DNA of 64,000 nt from Pseudomonadota bacterium (lineage in GTDB: Bacteria; Pseudomonadota; Gammaproteobacteria; Pseudomonadales; Pseudomonadaceae), in contig JAEYXX010000070.1 in NCBI GenBank assembly GCA_023431055.1, positions 4,962 to 68,961 on the forward strand, read 5' to 3'. Under the pieces are notes generated by a model that was not told where the DNA came from, did no database searches, and saw only the letters and a list, made by a program, of their open reading frames with translations. Below are positions 46,133 to 54,863 of the stretch, piece after piece (positions within the stretch are counted from its first letter, which is position 1; each line of letters begins with the position of its first letter). The translations under genes and the position numbers were made by a program.

Positions 46133-47302
46133 TCAGATCGCGAAACGCCTGCTCCACCAGGCGAAACCGGCTGCTGCCGCACCACAGAGGGCAATCACCA
46201 GCGCCATGGGCATGGCCGAACCATCATGCAGGAAGGCCACCAAAGCCGAAGCACTGGCCGCCACGCTGAACTGCATGCTACCCAGCAAGCCCGACGCGCT
46301 GCCAGCATGACGGCCCTGACCGGCCATGGCGCAAGCCGTGGCATTGGGCAGCACGCAACCGAGGCTGGCGACGCAGATGAACAACGGCACCATCAGCGGC
46401 CACAGCTGCACCGGTTGCCACAAGGCCAGCACCAGCAGGCACAGGCCGCTGGCCAGGTACACCAGCACCATGCGCCGCAGCCACAGCGCCGGGCCGCCGC
46501 GCAGCACCAGGCGCGCGTTGACCTGCGCCATGATCACGAAGCCCGCCGCATTGCTGCCGAACAGCCAGCCGTAGTGTTCGGCCGGCACGCCATACAGCTC
46601 GATGAAGACGAAGGGCGAACCGGCGATGTAGGCGAACATACCGGCCATGGCGACTCCACCGGCCAGGCTGTAGCCCATGAACGGCGCGTTACCCAGCAGC
46701 GCGCGGTACTGGCCGAAGGCACCGCTCAGCGGCGCCGGCTGCAGGTGCTGCGGACGCGTCTCCGGCAACCACAGCAGCACGGCCAGCAGGCACAACCCGG
46801 CAAAGATCGCCAGGCTGTGGAAAATCGACGGCCAGCCCAGGGTATTCAACAGCAGCCCGCCCCCCAGAGGCGCGAGGATAGGTGCCAGGCCCATCACCAG
46901 CACCAGTTGCGAGAATACCTTGGCCGAAGCCAGCGGATCGCACAGATCGCGCACCACCGCGCGGGTGATCACCATGCCGGCACACCCGCCGAGAGCCTGC
47001 ACGAAGCGCGCGCCGATCAGCCATTCCAGGCTTGGCGCCAACGCGCAGGCCAGCGAGGCGAGAGTGAACAGCGCCACCCCGACCAGCAGCGGCACGCGGC
47101 GGCCGTAGCGGTCCGCCAAGGGCCCGTAGAACAGCTGGCCAATGGCGATGCCGACGAAATAAGCCGCCAGCGACAACTGGACATGTTCGACGTCGGTGCC
47201 GAACTGCCGGGCCAGTGTGGGGAAACTCGGTAGGTAGAAATCGATGGCCAAGGGACCGAAGGCGCTGAGCGCGCCCAGAATCAGAAGGGTTCGCAGGTTC
47301 AT
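46133..47302 (-). CDS. Bcr/CflA-family MFS drug efflux transporter
   Basis: 389 residues, twelve predicted helices, DHA1 Bcr/CflA subfamily. The N-terminus carries DFYLPSFPTLARQF, motif A is GPLADRYGRRVPLLVG, and motif C-like ILAPLGGGLLLNTLGWPSIF lies in helix 5. It exports drugs or metabolites (bicyclomycin, sulphonamide and peptide export are known for the family). A palindrome 19 bases before the ATG (47322-47333) is a probable operator, and a TetR-type regulator is encoded divergently. Confidence 0.9.
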   Translation of the reverse strand: MNLRTLLILGALSAFGPLAIDFYLPSFPTLARQFGTDVEHVQLSLAAYFVGIAIGQLFYGPLADRYGRRVPLLVGVALFTLASLACALAPSLEWLIGARFVQALGGCAGMVITRAVVRDLCDPLASAKVFSQLVLVMGLAPILAPLGGGLLLNTLGWPSIFHSLAIFAGLCLLAVLLWLPETRPQHLQPAPLSGAFGQYRALLGNAPFMGYSLAGGVAMAGMFAYIAGSPFVFIELYGVPAEHYGWLFGSNAAGFVIMAQVNARLVLRGGPALWLRRMVLVYLASGLCLLVLALWQPVQLWPLMVPLFICVASLGCVLPNATACAMAGQGRHAGSASGLLGSMQFSVAASASALVAFLHDGSAMPMALVIALCGAAAAGFAWWSRRFAI

Positions 47303-47321
47303 GAATAGTCCGCAGATTTGT

Positions 47322-47333
47322 TAGCCGGCTAAT
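47322..47333 (-). promoter_or_regulatory. TTAGCCGGCTAA palindrome before the MFS pump gene
   Basis: A perfect 12-bp palindrome; on the gene strand it continues CA. The same 14-base word, with one change, precedes the AEC permease gene at 23534. It lies in the leader between the putative promoter and the start codon. Confidence 0.55.
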
Positions 47334-47531
47334 CATCTCATCGATAGCCACGCCCATCAAAGGCCAGGCTCTGCCGATTCATCGCCCCCTTCCTGCGTCT
47401 GCCCTCTGCCGCATCGGTTGGCGCTCCGTGCAACTGACAGGACATGGCAATCAGGCAGTAGGCCACCAGCAAACCGGGCAAAATCGGTAAACTCGTCAAA
47501 CCCTGAGCCTAGACCACTCAACCGGATCGCC

Positions 47532-48176
47532 ATGCGTAGAACCAAAGAAGATGCGGAGAAAACCCGCAGCGCCATCCTCGCCGCCGCAGAACAGCTGTTT
47601 CTCGAACGTGGGGTCGCCCACACCAGCCTCGAGCACATCGCCCGGCATGCAGGGGTAACGCGCGGCGCGGTCTACTGGCACTTTCAGAACAAGGCGCATC
47701 TGTTCCACGAAATGCTCAACCAGGTACGCCTGCCGCTGGAGCCGTTGGCCCAGCAACTGGCTGCCGTCGATGGCCTGTCATCGCTGCAGTTGTTGCGTGA
47801 CCTGTGCATCGAGGCCATGGCCAATCTGGTTCTGGATGAACAACGGCGGCGCATCCTCACCGTGTTGCTGCGTCGCTGCGAATTCACCGAGGAGCTGCGC
47901 GAGGCCGAGGAGCGTCATGAGACCTTCGTCAACCAGTTCATCGCCCTGTGCGAGCAGCAGTTCGCCCTGCCGACGGTGCAAACGCACCTGCAGCCCGGCA
48001 TCACCCCGCGTCTGGCGTCGCGCACGCTGCACGCACTGATCGTCGGCCTGTTCAGCGACTGGCTGCGCGATCCCAATCTGTTCGACGCCCAGACCGACAC
48101 CCCGGCCATGGTCGACAGCTGCTTTCGCGGCCTGCTGCGGCAGTGGCCGTGGATTGAATCGGATCGCTCCAGCTGA
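47532..48176 (+). CDS. TetR/AcrR-family transcriptional regulator
   Basis: 214 residues. The N-terminal helix-turn-helix (residues ~10-56: ILAAAEQLFLERGVAHTSLE, then HIARHAGVTRGAVYWHFQNK) is strongly AcrR/TtgR-like. The C-terminal ligand domain resembles TetR_C_2 of efflux repressors. It is divergent from the Bcr/CflA pump gene with a 229-base gap, so it probably represses that pump or itself. The frame is open upstream to 47418; the ATG at 47532 gives the family start MRRTKEDAEKTRSAIL. Confidence 0.9.
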   Translation: MRRTKEDAEKTRSAILAAAEQLFLERGVAHTSLEHIARHAGVTRGAVYWHFQNKAHLFHEMLNQVRLPLEPLAQQLAAVDGLSSLQLLRDLCIEAMANLVLDEQRRRILTVLLRRCEFTEELREAEERHETFVNQFIALCEQQFALPTVQTHLQPGITPRLASRTLHALIVGLFSDWLRDPNLFDAQTDTPAMVDSCFRGLLRQWPWIESDRSS

Positions 48177-48189
48177 CGCGTGTTGCGCC

Positions 48190-48387
48190 CTACGCGGGCG
48201 CAACCTCGTAACCCTCTTCAGCAATGGCGGCCTCTATCCGCTCGGCCTCCAGGCTGCTTTCCACGCGCACCAACTGCGCAGCCAGATCGACTTCGACCCT
48301 GGCCACAGGATCCAGCGCCTGGATCGCCTGAGAGATGGCCCGCACGCAATGACCGCACGACATTCCGCTAACCTTGAACTGCTGCAT
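48190..48387 (-). CDS. copZ: copper chaperone CopZ (heavy-metal-associated domain)
   Basis: 65 residues, one HMA ferredoxin-like domain with Met9 and the Cys11-Gly-His-Cys14 metal site (VSGMSCGHCVRAI). It carries Cu(I) in the cytoplasm to CopA and CueR. AAGGAG lies seven bases before the ATG at 48387; an upstream in-frame start (48438) would run into the operator and is rejected. Transcribed away from copA, from the CueR-type promoter at 48428-48452. Confidence 0.92.
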   Translation of the reverse strand: MQQFKVSGMSCGHCVRAISQAIQALDPVARVEVDLAAQLVRVESSLEAERIEAAIAEEGYEVAPA

Positions 48388-48427
48388 CTGCTGACTCCTT
48401 GAAGTGATTGGCGATGGGTGTAGTCTC

Positions 48428-48452
48428 GACCTTGCCACGATGGCAAGGTCAA
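48428..48452 (-). promoter_or_regulatory. CueR-type operator and -35 of copZ
   Basis: Perfect inverted repeat GACCTTGCC-ACGAT-GGCAAGGTC (48428-48450). On the minus strand TTGACC (48452-48447) is a -35 element followed by the elongated ~19-20 base spacer that MerR-family activators such as CueR need; the -10 falls near 48420-48427. Confidence 0.8.
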
Positions 48453-48502
48453 GCCCCCTGCCTCATTCGTTCCGCCCCGGTTTCTGCACGAGGACCCTCG
48501 TC

Positions 48503-48895
48503 ATGCGCCTGCTCCTTCCCACCCTGGCCTTGTTGCTGGCGCCTCTGGCACTGGCTGAACCTTTGGCACCGCTGCCTTCGACGACACAGGGCGAGGGTTA
48601 CGCGGTACTGATCGTGTCGCGCGAGCGTCTGGAGGTCGCGACCACCTGCGAAGTCGCGCTGTATCTGCACGACCAATTGGCCGCACGGCTGCACCAGGGC
48701 CAATCGGTGTCCTTCAACCTGCCGCCGGGCAAGGTTTCGTTGCGCCTCGGCCTGACGGGCACAGGCCGGTGCCAGGACGGCATCGCCCAGCTGTACGGGC
48801 AATCGCTGGACCTGTATGCGGGCGAAGTGCGTCGTTACCGCATCGCCATGGGCAGTGACGGCCTGCGACTGCATGCCGCGCCTGCGCTGAACTGA
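48503..48895 (+). CDS. unidentified small secreted protein between copZ and copA
   Basis: 130 residues. Signal peptide cleaved near residue 18 (APLALA/EPLAPL); the mature part is about 112 residues, predicted mainly beta, with two cysteines (TTCEVALYL and GRCQDGIAQL) that could form a disulphide. The pattern of a small domain with LHQGQSVSFNLPPGKVSLRL resembles DUF2846-like periplasmic proteins, but I do not recognise a named family. There are no Met- or His-rich copper motifs. It lies between the divergent copZ and copA, downstream of one CueR operator and directly before the other, so a copper link is inferred from position only. GAGGA stands eight bases before the ATG. Confidence 0.75.
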   Translation: MRLLLPTLALLLAPLALAEPLAPLPSTTQGEGYAVLIVSRERLEVATTCEVALYLHDQLAARLHQGQSVSFNLPPGKVSLRLGLTGTGRCQDGIAQLYGQSLDLYAGEVRRYRIAMGSDGLRLHAAPALN

Positions 48896-48899
48896 AGGC

Positions 48900-48923
48900 T
48901 TGACCTTACCATGGGGTCAAGGT
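48900..48923 (+). promoter_or_regulatory. CueR-type operator/promoter of copA
   Basis: -35 TTGACC at 48900-48905 and arms ACCTTACC / GTCAAGGT (48903-48910 and 48916-48923) with 5 bases between. This is a slightly imperfect version of the copZ operator; copA starts 37 bases further on. Confidence 0.72.
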
Positions 48924-48959
48924 TGATCCTGTAGCCACCACGTTACAGGGAGCCGAACC

Positions 48960-51329
48960 ATGACCACCTTCGACCTGCCGATCCAGGGCATGACCTGCGC
49001 CAGCTGCGCCGGGCGCGTCGAGCGCGCCTTGCGCAAGTTGCCGCAGGTGAGCAGCGCCAGCGTCAACCTGGCCAACGAGCAGGCGCGCATCGAAGCGCCC
49101 GCTGGCAGCCTGCCGCAGCTGATCAGCGCCATCGAGGGCGCCGGTTACAACGTGCCCAGCCAGCCTCTGGAACTGAGCATCGAGGGCATGACCTGCGCCA
49201 GTTGCGTCGGCCGAATCGAGCGCGCCCTGAACAAGCTGCCGGGTGTCAGCCAGGTGGCCGTCAACCTCGCCGACGAGAAGGCGCGCCTGCAGGTACTCGC
49301 CGGTTTCGACCCACAGTTGGCGGTGAAGGCTGTCGTGGCCGCCGGCTATAACGCGCAACTGCTTGGCGAACGTCCGGCCACCGATCAGGCCCAGCGCCGC
49401 CTGCGGCACGAACGTCTGACCCTGCTCGCCGCCATCGCCCTGACCCTGCCGCTGGTACTGCCGATGCTGGTCGAACCCTTCGGCCTGCACTGGATGCTGC
49501 CGGCCTGGGTGCAATGGCTGCTGGCCACGCCGGTGCAGTTCATCTTCGGCGCACGCTTCTATCGTGCGGCCTGGCAGGCACTGAAGGCCCGTGCCGGCAA
49601 CATGGATCAACTGGTGGCCATCGGCACCAGCGCCGGCTACGGCCTGAGTCTGTATCAATGGGCCGTGACGCCGGCCGGGCAGATGCCGCACCTGTACTTC
49701 GAAGCCTCGGCGGTGATCATCAGCCTGATCCTGCTCGGCAAATATCTGGAAAGCCGCGCCAAACGCCAGACCGCCAGCGCCATTCGCGCATTGCAGGCAT
49801 TGCGTCCGGACCACGCGGTGCGCCTGGTGGACGGGCGTGAGGAACGTGTCGGCATCGATGCCCTGGCGCTGGGCGACCGTATCCTGGTCAAGCCGGGCGA
49901 ACGCTTCCCGGTCGACGGCCAGGTGCTGGAGGGCCACAGCCATGCCGACGAAGCGCTGATCAGCGGCGAAAGCCTGCCGGTGGCCAAGCAGCCGGGCGAC
50001 AAGGTCACCGCCGGCGCCATCAACGGCGAAGGCCGCCTGCTGGTGGAGACCACGGCTCTGGGTGCGGAAACCGTGCTGTCGCGCATCATCCGCCTGGTCG
50101 AGGATGCGCAAGCTGCCAAGGCACCGATCCAGAAGCTGGTGGACAAGGTCAGCCAGGTGTTCGTCCCCACGGTGCTGCTGATCGCCCTGGCCACGCTGCT
50201 GGGCTGGCTGGCGCTCGGCGCATCCCTGGAAAACGCCTTACTCAACGCCGTCGCCGTGCTGGTAATCGCCTGCCCCTGCGCCCTTGGCCTGGCCACGCCG
50301 ACCGCGATCATGGCCGGCACCGGCGTCGCCGCGCGCCACGGCATCCTGATCAAGGACGCCGAAGCACTGGAAGTAGCGCATGCCGTGCAGCACATCGCGT
50401 TCGACAAGACCGGCACCCTTACCGAAGGCAAACCGCGCATCGTCCATATTGGCCTGGGCGAGGCCAGCGAGGACGAATTGCTGCGCCTGGCCGGCGGCCT
50501 GCAGCAGGGCAGCGAGCACCCGCTGGCCAAGGCCGTATTGCAGCGCTGCGCCGACCAGCACATTGCCCTGCCAGCACTGAGCGACAGCCACGCGCTGGCC
50601 GGTCGCGGCATCGCCGGTGAGGTCGAGGGCCGTTCCCTGCAACTGGGCAGCAGCCGCCTGCTGGAAGAAAACCACCTGCAGGCCGACGCGCTGGACACAT
50701 CCGCGCAAGCCTGGGAGGCCGAGGGCCGCACCCTGTCCTGGCTGATCGAGACCGGCAGCACGCCACGCCTGCTTGGTTTGCTGGCCTTCGGTGATCTGCT
50801 CAAGGACGGCGCCGCCGAAGCCATCGCCGAACTACGCGCACAGGGCATCACCAGCCACCTGATCAGCGGCGACAACCAGGGCAGTGTCGCGGCAGTCGCC
50901 AGCGCTCTGGGCATCGACCAAGCGCACGCCCAGGTGCTGCCGGCGGACAAGGCGCGCCTGGTAGGCGAACTGCGCCAGCAGGGCACCGTGGCGATGGTCG
51001 GCGACGGCATCAACGATGCGCCGGCGCTGGCCGCGGCGGACGTCGGCATCGCCATGGGCGGCGGCACCGACGCCGCCATGCATGCAGCCGGCATCACCCT
51101 GATGCGCGGCGACCCGCGCCTGGTGCCGGCCGCGCTGGACATCAGCCGGCGCACCTACGCCAAGATCCGCCAGAACCTGTTCTGGGCCTTCATCTACAAC
51201 CTGATCGGCATCCCGCTCGCCGCCGCCGGCCTGCTCAACCCGATGTTCGCTGGCGCCGCCATGGCCCTGTCCAGCGTCAGCGTGGTGAGCAATGCGTTGC
51301 TGCTCAATCGCTGGAGACCACGCGCATGA
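48960..51329 (+). CDS. copA: Cu(I)-exporting P1B-type ATPase CopA
   Basis: 789 residues. Two N-terminal metal-binding domains, each with MTCASC (Cys13/Cys16 and Cys79/Cys82). The membrane CPC motif ([12 protein letters not shown]) is at about residue 437, the phosphorylated Asp in DKTGTLTEG about 482, and the hinge motif [16 protein letters not shown] about 680; HPLAKA of the nucleotide domain is also present. It pumps Cu(I) from the cytoplasm to the periplasm for detoxification. A CueR-type promoter precedes it, and cueR overlaps its stop by four bases. Confidence 0.97.
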   Translation: MTTFDLPIQGMTCASCAGRVERALRKLPQVSSASVNLANEQARIEAPAGSLPQLISAIEGAGYNVPSQPLELSIEGMTCASCVGRIERALNKLPGVSQVAVNLADEKARLQVLAGFDPQLAVKAVVAAGYNAQLLGERPATDQAQRRLRHERLTLLAAIALTLPLVLPMLVEPFGLHWMLPAWVQWLLATPVQFIFGARFYRAAWQALKARAGNMDQLVAIGTSAGYGLSLYQWAVTPAGQMPHLYFEASAVIISLILLGKYLESRAKRQTASAIRALQALRPDHAVRLVDGREERVGIDALALGDRILVKPGERFPVDGQVLEGHSHADEALISGESLPVAKQPGDKVTAGAINGEGRLLVETTALGAETVLSRIIRLVEDAQAAKAPIQKLVDKVSQVFVPTVLLIALATLLGWLALGASLENALLNAVAVLVIACPCALGLATPTAIMAGTGVAARHGILIKDAEALEVAHAVQHIAFDKTGTLTEGKPRIVHIGLGEASEDELLRLAGGLQQGSEHPLAKAVLQRCADQHIALPALSDSHALAGRGIAGEVEGRSLQLGSSRLLEENHLQADALDTSAQAWEAEGRTLSWLIETGSTPRLLGLLAFGDLLKDGAAEAIAELRAQGITSHLISGDNQGSVAAVASALGIDQAHAQVLPADKARLVGELRQQGTVAMVGDGINDAPALAAADVGIAMGGGTDAAMHAAGITLMRGDPRLVPAALDISRRTYAKIRQNLFWAFIYNLIGIPLAAAGLLNPMFAGAAMALSSVSVVSNALLLNRWRPRA

Positions 51330-51757
51330 ACATCGGCCAAGCCGCCAGGCACACCGGCCTCAGTACCAAGATGATTCGCTATTACGAGTCCATCGACCTG
51401 CTACCCCATGCTGGGCGGTCGGAGAGTGGTTACCGGCAGTACAGCACGTCGGATCTACACCGCCTGGCATTTATCAAGCGGGCGCGGGACCTGGGCTTTT
51501 CTCTGGAGGAAGTCGGCAAGCTGCTCGCCCTGTGGCAGGACAAGCAGCGCGCCAGTGCCGATGTAAAGGCGCTGGCCGAAGAGCATATCGCCGAACTGGA
51601 ACGCAAGATTGCCGAGATGACGGCCTTGCGCGATACGCTGGTGGAGCTGGCGAACAGTTGCCAGGGTAACGACCGGCCGGATTGCCCGATTCTGCAGGGG
51701 CTGGAGGAAGGTGTGAGCTGCGGTGCGCCGGGATGTTCGTCGCACCGTCAGCCGTAG
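51326..51757 (+). CDS. cueR: Cu(I)-responsive MerR-family regulator CueR
   Basis: 143 residues. Winged helix at 1-70 ([20 protein letters not shown]), long dimerisation helix ~80-110, and the metal loop with Cys112 and Cys120 spaced by seven residues ([10 protein letters not shown]), plus Ser77, which identifies a Cu(I)/Ag(I)/Au(I) sensor. It distorts promoters with long spacers such as those of copA and copZ. It is translated with copA (ATGA overlap), giving feedback control. The stop codon TAG falls within a repeat element (51754-51774). Confidence 0.96.
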   Translation: MNIGQAARHTGLSTKMIRYYESIDLLPHAGRSESGYRQYSTSDLHRLAFIKRARDLGFSLEEVGKLLALWQDKQRASADVKALAEEHIAELERKIAEMTALRDTLVELANSCQGNDRPDCPILQGLEEGVSCGAPGCSSHRQP

Positions 51758-51880
51758 GGCGGGTGCAACCCGCCAGGTCGACAACGGCGGCGCGTCGAGT
51801 TGCGCGCACGGAGATACCTTGTAGCCCGGATGCAATCCGGGGGAGGCTGCGAAAACCACCCCGGATTTCATCCGGGCTAC
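51754..51880. repeat. repeat cluster downstream of cueR
   Basis: GTAGGGCGGGTGCAACCCGC(C) at 51754-51774 overlaps the cueR stop codon. The pair GTAGCCCGGATGCAATCCGG(GGG) at 51821-51843 and CCCGGATTTCATCCGGGCTA(C) at 51860-51880 forms an inverted two-unit element. The gap between the convergent cueR and RIO kinase genes holds nothing else. Confidence 0.85.
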
Positions 51881-51912
51881 GGCAAGGCGCAGCCCCCCCC
51901 GATAACCGCTGT

Positions 51913-52800
51913 TCAGCGCATCCAGGGCGGTATCGGCTCGGCGTCCTTGGGCTCATCTTCGGCGTTGCGCAGCGCCTGCTTCTTCGCTTCTTCGGCCAGC
52001 GCGGCCTTGATCTCGCGCATCACCGCGTCGATGTCGGCGGCGTCCTCGGGCTCGGCGAACTCGCCGGTCAGTTGCGTTTCCGGCGTCAGCTTGCCGGCCT
52101 CGTAGAGCGCCCACATTTCCTTGGCGTACTTGGTGTACTTGAGCTCCGGGGCGAACTGGCCGAAATACTCGGCCATGTTGCGCACATCGCGTTCGAGCAT
52201 GCTGAACGCATGGTTGTTGGCGGCAGCGTCCACCGCCTGCGGCAGGTCGATGATCACCGGACCTTCGGGGCCGAGCAGCACGTTGAATTCCGACAGGTCG
52301 CCATGCACCAGGCCGGCGCAGAGCATCTTGACGATCTCCTGGATCATGAAGGCGTGGAACTCGCGGGCGTCGTCCGGGTGCAGGTCGACGTCATTGAGCC
52401 TTGGTGCGACATCCCCCTCGCCATCGTCCACCAGCTCCATCAGCAGCACGCCGTCGAGAAAGTCGTAGGGTTTGGGGACTCGCACGCCGGCATTGGCCAA
52501 ACGGAACAACGCGGCGACTTCGGCGTTCTGCCAGGCCTGCTCCTGCTCCTTGCGCCCGTACTTGCTGCCCTTGGCCATGGCGCGCGCCTGGCGGCTGCCA
52601 CGTACCTTGCGCCCTTCCTGGTATTCCGATGCCTGGCGGAAGCTGCGTTTGTTGGCTTCCTTGTAGACCTTGGCACAGCGCAGCTCGTCGCCACAGCGCA
52701 CCACATACACCGCTGCTTCCTTACCGCTCATCAGCGGCCGCAGCACCTCGTCCACCAGGCCATCCTCGACCAGGGGTTCAATACGTTTGGGCGTCTTCAT
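51913..52800 (-). CDS. RIO-type serine protein kinase
   Basis: 295 residues. RIO1-like fold: the ATP-loop region SGKEAAVYVVRCGDELRCAK with the lysine (residue ~44), catalytic loop LVHGDLSEFNVLL, and metal-binding Asp in VIIDLPQAVD. The C-terminal ~60 residues are acidic and helical. Bacterial RIO kinases are widespread in Pseudomonas, but their targets are unknown; ribosome-related roles are known only for archaeal and eukaryotic members. It stands alone between the repeat cluster and a LysR regulator gene on the same strand. Confidence 0.9.
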   Translation of the reverse strand: MKTPKRIEPLVEDGLVDEVLRPLMSGKEAAVYVVRCGDELRCAKVYKEANKRSFRQASEYQEGRKVRGSRQARAMAKGSKYGRKEQEQAWQNAEVAALFRLANAGVRVPKPYDFLDGVLLMELVDDGEGDVAPRLNDVDLHPDDAREFHAFMIQEIVKMLCAGLVHGDLSEFNVLLGPEGPVIIDLPQAVDAAANNHAFSMLERDVRNMAEYFGQFAPELKYTKYAKEMWALYEAGKLTPETQLTGEFAEPEDAADIDAVMREIKAALAEEAKKQALRNAEDEPKDAEPIPPWMR

Positions 52801-52886
52801 CGGTGTGGATCACGGGTCCTTTCTGACGGAGAGATTGATTGCCGACCATCCTCGCACAGCCAGAGACGGATGCCGACTGTTGATCG

Positions 52887-53774
52887 TCATGCATTGAGCA
52901 GATGGCGCCTGAGCGCCTCGATGGCGTAGCGCACCTTGGCCGGTTGCGCGTCGCGGCGCGGGGTGACGATGTGCAGGCCGATCGGCTCCAGCTGCCAGTC
53001 CGGCAGCAGGGCCAGCAATTCGCCGCGCGCCAGCAGCTGACGAACTTCCGGCTCCGGCTGCAGCGATACGCCCATGCCCGCGAGGGTGAACTGGCGCGCC
53101 GCAAGAATGTTGTTGCAGGCGATGCGGCTTTCCAGGCGCAGGCGCTGCATCTCGCCGCCCGGCCCGTGCAGCTGCAGATGCTGGCTGCGCTCGGTGTTCA
53201 GCGCGATCCAGTCCAGCGCGAGCAATTGCTGCGGCTGCGTTGGCCAGGCGTGGCGCGCGAGGTAGGCAGGTGATGTGCAGACCAGCATGCGCCAGTCGGC
53301 GACATGCCGGGCAACCAGGCTGGAGTCATCCAACTGGCCGACGCGGATGGCCAGATCGATACGCTGCTCGATCAGGTCGATCTGCTCGTCCTGGAAAAAC
53401 AGACGCAGACTCAGCGCCGGATGCGCACTCAGGAGCGGCGCCAGCGCCTCACTCAGCACTGGCCCGGAAAAACCGACCGGCGCGGCGATACGCAGCTCGC
53501 CAACCGGCGCGTCACGCTGCTCGGCCAGGCGCTGCTCGGCCTGCTCGGCCAGCTCGACGATCTGCCGGCAACTCTCGTAGAACTGGGCGCCCGCCTCGCT
53601 CAGGGTCAGCTTGCGCGTGGTGCGATGCAGCAGGCTGACCCCGGTGGCCTCCTCCAGCCGGCGGATCTGCTGGCTGACGGCCGACGCGCTCATGCCCAGG
53701 ACCTCGGCGGCAGCGACCATCGAGCCTTTCTGCACCACCGTGGCGAACAGCGCCATGCGCTTTAGCTGCTCCAT
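52887..53774 (-). CDS. LysR-family transcriptional regulator
   Basis: 295 residues. HTH at ~1-60 (MALFATVVQKGSMVAAAEVLGMSASAVSQQ without more), followed by the LysR substrate-binding domain of the PA-/CrgA-/AaeR-like branch (GELRIAAPVGFSGPVLSEAL). It is divergently arranged with the NAD(P)-binding protein gene at 53873, 98 bases between starts, so it probably regulates that gene. The inducer is unknown. Confidence 0.9.
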   Translation of the reverse strand: MEQLKRMALFATVVQKGSMVAAAEVLGMSASAVSQQIRRLEEATGVSLLHRTTRKLTLSEAGAQFYESCRQIVELAEQAEQRLAEQRDAPVGELRIAAPVGFSGPVLSEALAPLLSAHPALSLRLFFQDEQIDLIEQRIDLAIRVGQLDDSSLVARHVADWRMLVCTSPAYLARHAWPTQPQQLLALDWIALNTERSQHLQLHGPGGEMQRLRLESRIACNNILAARQFTLAGMGVSLQPEPEVRQLLARGELLALLPDWQLEPIGLHIVTPRRDAQPAKVRYAIEALRRHLLNA

Positions 53775-53872
53775 TATGAAGCCCTGCTTAATTATCCAAG
53801 TGCATCAAGCCAGTTTTTCCGGCGTTTATCCAGAGTGATCATGTGTTCACCTTCACACACGAGGCACTTCCC

Positions 53873-54514
53873 ATGAGACTCGCCCTGATCGGCGCCAGCG
53901 GTTACGTCGGCGCGCCACTGCTGCAAGAAGCCCTGGACCGCGGCCACCAGGTCACCGCCCTGGTACGTCATCCGGAAAAACTCCCCGCTCATGCCAACCT
54001 GGTCGCCGTGCGGGCCGATGTGCACGACAGCGCGGCGCTGGCCGAACAGCTGCGTGGTCACGATGCGGTACTCAGTGCCTTCAACCCCGGCTGGGGTGTG
54101 GCCGACATTCGCGAGCAGTTCATCGCCGGCAGCCGTGCCATCGTCGCGGCGAGCAAGCAGGCCGGAGTCAGGCGCCTGCTGCTGGTTGGCGGTGCCGGCA
54201 GCCTCTATGTCGCCCCCGGCCTGCAACTGATCGACACGCCGGATTTTCCCGCCGAGTACAAGGAAGGCGCCGAGGGCGCACGCCAGGTGCTGAACATGCT
54301 GCGTGACGAACAGGAGCTGGAGTGGACCTTTCTCTCGCCTGCCGCCCTACTCGTGCCCGGGCCGCGCACCGGCAAGTTCCGCTTGGGCCGGGACGAATTG
54401 CTGATGAATGGTAACGAGTCTGGCAGCATCTCGACCGCCGATCTGGCCGTGGCGCTGATCGACGAAACCGAAAAACCGCAGCATATCCGCCAGCGCTTCA
54501 CCCTGGCGTACTGA
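53873..54514 (+). CDS. NAD(P)-binding Rossmann-fold protein (YwnB-like epimerase/reductase)
   Basis: 213 residues. The dinucleotide loop GASGYVG is at residues 7-13 and the NAD(P)H-binding domain covers the whole length (NADB_Rossmann / NmrA-like short form). Conserved LVGGAGSLYV and WTFLSPAALLVPGPRTG match the YwnB-type family annotated as NAD(P)-dependent oxidoreductase; the reaction is unknown. GAGG precedes the ATG at 53873 by eight bases; the GTG at 53843 is an alternative. Divergent LysR regulator; a DUF2218 gene follows after 54 bases. Confidence 0.85.
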   Translation: MRLALIGASGYVGAPLLQEALDRGHQVTALVRHPEKLPAHANLVAVRADVHDSAALAEQLRGHDAVLSAFNPGWGVADIREQFIAGSRAIVAASKQAGVRRLLLVGGAGSLYVAPGLQLIDTPDFPAEYKEGAEGARQVLNMLRDEQELEWTFLSPAALLVPGPRTGKFRLGRDELLMNGNESGSISTADLAVALIDETEKPQHIRQRFTLAY

Positions 54515-54568
54515 ACCACGCGGCCGCTCCGGCGACCGCTTCCAACCTGACATCAAGAGGAATGATCG

Positions 54569-54859
54569 ATGACTTCATTCAGCAGCAGCGCCTTCGTCGC
54601 AACCGATACCCCGGCGCGCTATATCAGCCGCCTGTGCAAGCACTTCGCGCACAAGATTCCAGTCGACTTCGACGAGCAGCAGGGCCGCATCGAGTTCGGC
54701 GCTGGTGTGGCGATCTTGAAGGCAGAAAACCAGGGCTTGCGTCTACAGGTGGAAAGCGCCAACAGCGAAGACCTGCAACGCCTCGAAGGCGTCGTTGGCA
54801 GTCACTTCGAACGCTTTGCCTGGCAGGAAGAGCTGACTCTGGACTGGCAGCCCAAATGA
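54569..54859 (+). CDS. DUF2218 domain protein
   Basis: 96 residues, a single DUF2218 domain: YISRLCKHFAHKIPVDFD in the N-terminal half and FERFAWQEELTLDWQPK at the end. Function unknown. In other bacteria such proteins often lie beside siderophore or iron-uptake genes; here iron genes begin about 1 kb downstream on both strands. It follows the oxidoreductase gene by 54 bases and converges with pxpA with only 4 bases between stops. Confidence 0.85.
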   Translation: MTSFSSSAFVATDTPARYISRLCKHFAHKIPVDFDEQQGRIEFGAGVAILKAENQGLRLQVESANSEDLQRLEGVVGSHFERFAWQEELTLDWQPK

Positions 54860-54863
54860 TCCC

